Below are positions 63,340-64,000 of a stretch of DNA of 64,000 nt, piece after piece. The stretch comes from CAZDDB01 sp963843285 (GTDB taxonomy: Bacteria; Acidobacteriota; HRBIN11; JAKEFK01): positions 138,233 to 202,232 of the forward strand of contig CAWJJO010000006.1 of NCBI GenBank assembly GCA_963843285.1, given 5' to 3'. The translations under genes were made by a program, and so were the position numbers. The notes beneath the pieces were generated by a model. The model worked only from the letters and a program-made list of their open reading frames with translations. It searched no databases and had not been told where the DNA came from. Position 1 is the first letter of the stretch; every line of letters starts with the position of its first letter.

Positions 63340-63929
63340 CTATTGTGGCTCGGGAGCTGATTCGCCCGATAGTGCGGGAGTAGACAACAGTTTCTTGATC
63401 CGGTAGGCCAGAAACTCAGGAACAGCTTCCTTGCTGATAAAACCGCTGGCGCCTAGTTCATGGATCATCTCTACTTCCGCGGGCTTGTAGACTCCGCTAG
63501 TTACAAGTACCGGAGTGTTCCGAAAATTCTTGTATCCGGGGTTTGTTTTCAGAGCTTTAAGAACTTCAAACCCGCTCAGATTCGGCATGAACAAATCCAG
63601 AAGGATCATATCGGGACGATTCTCCGCGATTTTCTTCAGGGCGTCTGCTCCATCATGAGCGCCAATCACGACGTATCCTTCCTTCTTCAACAAGTCTTGC
63701 ACGATCTCTACAAATGCGTGAGAATCATCCGCAACCACAATACGCATTGGACGCAATTTCTTATCGGTCCAGTAGGAAGTAGAGGAAGTAGGGATGACAT
63801 CCGCCTCAAGATCAATCATCACAATCTTTTCACATTCACGGCAAAGGTATCGAACCAATTTTTCCTTGAGGTTGAACTCGGAAGTGGAAACAGAATCTTC
63901 ACCCTACACGACGGACATCTGACGAGCAT
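63340..63929 (-). pseudogene. Zinc-ribbon response regulator, one frameshift
   Basis: The REC domain (Asp in 'MILLDLFMPNLSG', Lys in 'GFISKEAVP') is intact. Upstream, ATG 63929 opens 'MLVRCPSCRVKILFP' with the first CxxC of a zinc ribbon. The second CxxC ('YLCRECEKIV') lies in another frame that joins REC. One missing base near 63880-63884 explains the break; restoring it gives 197 codons. Without correction the REC frame would have to start at TTG 63858 and lose half the ribbon. There is no DNA-binding domain. The 5' region reaches close to the window end. Confidence 0.7.
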
Positions 63930-64000
63930 ATACAGCCACTAGCAATCAAGAACTATACCACTTGAGTGGGCTTGTGTGAAGGATCGACGCCGGAGCGTCT

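Noticed and set aside
1..64000. CRISPR arrays, tRNA or rRNA genes, phage or complete insertion sequences
   Set aside because: No spaced direct-repeat array, cloverleaf-like sequence, rRNA segment or transposase frame could be recognised on reading both strands.

Overview
The window looks like chromosomal DNA from a Gram-negative, free-living bacterium of roughly even GC content. Signs of a double membrane are an outer-membrane barrel protein, a complete RND/MFP/TolC efflux system, a PBP1B-type synthase and many exported proteins. The mix of large hybrid kinases, CheB/CheR fusions, short palindromic repeats and many small stress proteins would fit Acidobacteriota or a similar soil or sediment lineage. 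This placement is inference, because no rRNA or phylogenetic marker is present. I saw no tRNA, rRNA, CRISPR array, phage or complete insertion sequence, and no gene-free stretch longer than about 300 bases.

Layout. (1) 1-14.4 kb holds envelope and signalling genes: a nucleotide-transporter-like protein with HEAT and cNMP-binding domains, PBP1B, a lytic transglycosylase, tiny DUF1328 and Lmo0937-type membrane proteins, a NarL-type two-component operon, an M23 peptidase, an L,D-transpeptidase and a 57-residue single C2H2 zinc finger. (2) 14.7-27.9 kb is a signalling island: a giant soluble poly-HAMP hybrid kinase, a CheR-like methyltransferase, a REC-PAS-HisKA_2 kinase, an RpoD/RpoS-type sigma factor and a CheB-CheR-PAS-HisKA_2 fusion, with no chemoreceptor or CheA. 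(3) 28-40.6 kb carries small stress and envelope genes: broken lemA, TPM-domain proteins, BON proteins, a second mini zinc finger, and a tightly packed minus-strand operon (ferritin-like, DUF1003, Cls, EEP hydrolase). (4) 40.7-44.6 kb encodes a superoxide dismutase followed by two paralogous exported proteins with kinase-like motifs, which flank an exported calcineurin-like phosphoesterase. I consider this the best candidate for an undescribed system. (5) 45.1-50.4 kb is an RND efflux operon. (6) 50.7-60.8 kb is a seven-gene glycoconjugate operon (three glycosyltransferases, ABC exporter, sulfotransferase, double APH-fold protein, outer-membrane barrel) behind a textbook sigma-54 promoter. (7) 60.8-64 kb has an interrupted gene flanked by inverted 39-bp repeats, a DHH phosphoesterase, a NYN/OST-HTH protein and a zinc-ribbon response regulator.

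Several genes are broken by single-base indels, some in homopolymers, one by an in-frame TGA and one by a larger internal deletion. In each single-base case the gene length becomes a multiple of three once the indel is corrected. Assembly error and real gene decay cannot be separated from sequence alone, so broken genes are annotated over their full reconstructed extent.
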